Shown here: positions 41,537-43,092 of the stretch, one piece after another
How the letters are laid out: each line of letters opens with the position of its first letter
Position numbering within the stretch: the stretch's first letter is position 1
NCBI GenBank assembly: GCA_903892515.1
Contig: CAITIS010000028.1
Location: 1 to 43,092 of the forward strand
DNA from: an uncultured Planctomycetota bacterium
GTDB taxonomy: Bacteria > Planctomycetota > Phycisphaerae > SM23-33
Direction: 5' to 3'
Length of the DNA: 43,092 bases
Position numbers and translations under genes: made by a program
The notes under the pieces: model-generated
Told to the model about the DNA's origin: nothing
What the model saw: only the letters and a program-made list of their open reading frames with translations
The model's database searches: none

Positions 41537-43092
41537 CTACTCTTCCGTCCTGGCCAAGCCATGGCCGGGCTTGTTGGCATAGATCAGGTAGTACACCACG
41601 GGGATCACGAACAGCGTGAAGGCCGTCGAGGCCAGCAGGCCGAAGATCAGCGCCCACGCCAGGCCCGAGAAGACCGGGTCGGTGGTGATCGGTACGGCTG
41701 AGAGCATGGCCGTGGCGGCCGTCAGCAGGATCGGCCGCAGACGGACAACGCTGCTCTCCATGATCGCGTCGAACAGGCTCCGCCCACGTGACAGCGACAG
41801 GTGAATGAAGTCCACCAGGATGATCGAGCTGCGCGTCACGATGCCCGCCAGCGCGATCATGCCGATCATGGCGGTGGCCGTGAAGAAGACCGGGTTGGCG
41901 TATCCGCCGATGTGCCCGCCAGTGAGCTTGCCCAGCAGCCAGAAGCCCGGCATGATGCCGATGATCGTCAGTGGGATCGCCAGCATGACCACGCCGGAGA
42001 TGGCGAACGACCGTGTCTGGCCCACCAGCAGGATGTAGATGGCCACCAGGGCGGCCGCGAACGCCAGCCCCATGTCGCGGAAGACATCGAGCGTGAGCTG
42101 CCATTCGCCCTCGCCGCCGAAGCTGACGCGGATATCGCGCGGCACAGCCCAGGCCACGCCGCCGCCGTTGGTGATGAATGTGCGCCAAGCTGGCGGACGC
42201 TCAGTGGCCGTCGAGACCCAGCCATTGCCGATCACCTTGGCAGACGCTGGGGTGGCATGGTCATCCGCCCGTTGTTTGGGCGGTGACCATGTTGGGACGT
42301 CCTGAGCATGGTCATCGCTGAGGCGAGTGACCATGCCACCCTTCACCTGATCGGCCTTGATGTCTACCACAGCCTCAGCGGGCGTGCGCCCAGCCATTTC
42401 GGCCGTCACATACATCACCGGCTGGAGGTTCTTGTGGTAGATCGTCTGCTCGACTCGCGTGGTTTCCCACTTGCCCAGTTCAGCCAGCGAGACAAGCTGT
42501 CCGTCTCGACCTTTCAGGCCGATCTTCGACAAATCGAACGCGCTGGACCGCTTCTCCTGCGGCAAGCGCAACTCGATCTGCAACGCATTACGCTCGTTGG
42601 GCACCTGAAGCACGCCGGCGACGTTGCCGCCCAATGCCGTGGCGACCGCCTGGGATATCTGCTGGGTGCTGATGCCGCTGATGGCGGCCTTTTCCTTGTC
42701 GGTCGTGAAGACCAGTCGTGTCTGCGCGGCCTCGACCATGTCATCGACATCCACCACGCCGGGCTCGGCCTGAAGGCGGGCGCGAACCACGTCGGCGGCA
42801 GCGAGAATGCTGTCGTAGCTCGTGTCCGGCTGGCCGTAGACTTCGGCCACCACCGTCGAGAGCACCGGCGGCCCGGGCGGGGACTCGATGACCCTGATGC
42901 GAGCGTTGTGCTTGCGGGCGATGGCCGTCAGGTCGTCGCGGACGCGCAGGGCGATCTCGTGTGTCTGGTCGGCTCGCTCCTTTCGGCCGGCGAAGTTGAG
43001 TTGCACGTCGGCCACGTTGTCGCCGCGCCGCAGGTAGTAGTGACGCACCATGCCGTTGAAGTCCATCGGTGCGGCCAGGCCGACATAAGACG
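41537..43092 (-). CDS. RND-family efflux permease, C-terminal part (5' partial)
   Basis: At least 518 residues; the frame runs off the right edge, so the start is not in the window. The periplasmic part (VIESPPGPPVLSTVVAEVYG, VDDMVEAAQTRLVF) precedes a bundle of membrane helices with RND signatures (LAIPLTIIGIMPGFWLLG, MIGMIALAGIVTRSSIILVD, RPILLTAATAMLSAVPIT, FTLFVIPVVYY). It is a proton-driven exporter working with an adaptor and an outer-membrane channel, probably of the heavy-metal/multidrug AcrB-CzcA class. A 30-codon stretch in the second periplasmic loop is encoded by an inverted-repeat element (42251-42340), in frame and without stops, so the pump may still work. Confidence 0.88.
   Translation of the reverse strand, partial: SYVGLAAPMDFNGMVRHYYLRRGDNVADVQLNFAGRKERADQTHEIALRVRDDLTAIARKHNARIRVIESPPGPPVLSTVVAEVYGQPDTSYDSILAAADVVRARLQAEPGVVDVDDMVEAAQTRLVFTTDKEKAAISGISTQQISQAVATALGGNVAGVLQVPNERNALQIELRLPQEKRSSAFDLSKIGLKGRDGQLVSLAELGKWETTRVEQTIYHKNLQPVMYVTAEMAGRTPAEAVVDIKADQVKGGMVTRLSDDHAQDVPTWSPPKQRADDHATPASAKVIGNGWVSTATERPPAWRTFITNGGGVAWAVPRDIRVSFGGEGEWQLTLDVFRDMGLAFAAALVAIYILLVGQTRSFAISGVVMLAIPLTIIGIMPGFWLLGKLTGGHIGGYANPVFFTATAMIGMIALAGIVTRSSIILVDFIHLSLSRGRSLFDAIMESSVVRLRPILLTAATAMLSAVPITTDPVFSGLAWALIFGLLASTAFTLFVIPVVYYLIYANKPGHGLARTEE
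42251..42340. mobile_element. 90-bp inverted-repeat element inserted in frame in the RND gene
   Basis: The ends GGTGGCATGGTCA (42251-42263) and TGACCATGCCACC (42328-42340) are perfect 13-bp inverted repeats. Inside, the same CATGGTCA/TGACCATG pair recurs to make two adjacent hairpins (42256-42291 and 42307-42335). The length is exactly 30 codons. It resembles a miniature, transposase-less palindromic element tolerated in a loop. Confidence 0.7.

Noticed and set aside
1..43092. CRISPR arrays, tRNA, rRNA, intact IS transposases
   Set aside because: No regular spaced repeats, no cloverleaf or rRNA-like sequence, and no transposase motif were seen on either strand.

Overview
The window looks like a high-GC chromosome segment of a planctomycete, most likely a Phycisphaerae-type Planctomycetota lineage. 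Three traits suggest this: secreted proteins that end in a dockerin-like pair of DxNxD loops followed by a VPEP sorting tail (PEP-CTERM type), a DUF1580 domain (known mostly from planctomycetes), and an ECF sigma / membrane anti-sigma pair beside secreted proteins. This is inferred from gene families; there is no rRNA in the window. I saw no tRNA, rRNA, CRISPR array or intact transposase.

Layout. (1) 1-1760: C-terminal part of a secreted beta-helix protein with dockerin-like and PEP-CTERM ends, then a terminator. (2) 1804-9266: a sugar-catabolism block. A minus-strand operon (GH4 glycosidase, fucose-isomerase-like protein, FGGY kinase) is divergent from two plus-strand carbohydrate genes (DUF4832 protein, six-hairpin protein). 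(3) 9267-10605: gene-poor, with a perfect 14-bp palindrome and iteron-like repeats. (4) 10606-16312: an integrated mobile element with a DUF1580/AAA RepA-like ATPase, small cargo genes, and a coupled DUF2924 / large serine recombinase / ParB-like HTH module. (5) 16418-22748, minus strand: DUF6155, SEC-C, a YhcG (DUF1016) nuclease and a type ISP-like restriction-modification protein; three of these reading frames contain in-frame palindromes. (6) 22836-30961: anti-sigma and ECF sigma, divergent from a run of exported proteins (two paralogues of an unnamed family, a PEBP-like lipoprotein, two tandem metallophosphoesterases). (7) 31095-41480: an accessory zone with three same-orientation copies of a structured, probably RNA-coding repeat. 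Between copies 1 and 2 lies a two-gene operon: a spore-photoproduct-lyase-like radical SAM enzyme and an N6-methyltransferase-like protein whose catalytic NPPY motif reads GPPF. Between copies 2 and 3 lie a DUF4062/ATPase protein, a frameshifted AbiEi-like antitoxin remnant, a TPR protein, an SPFH/coiled-coil/DUF4384 protein, and DUF1294 fused at DNA level to a truncated excisionase HTH. (8) 41537-43092: the C-terminal part of an RND efflux pump, interrupted in frame by a 90-bp inverted-repeat element.

The best candidates for something undescribed are the three-copy structured RNA element (31095-31385, about 35018-35124, 41209-41480), the radical SAM plus altered methyltransferase pair that it brackets, and the in-frame palindromes, three of which keep their pairing while their arm sequence changes.
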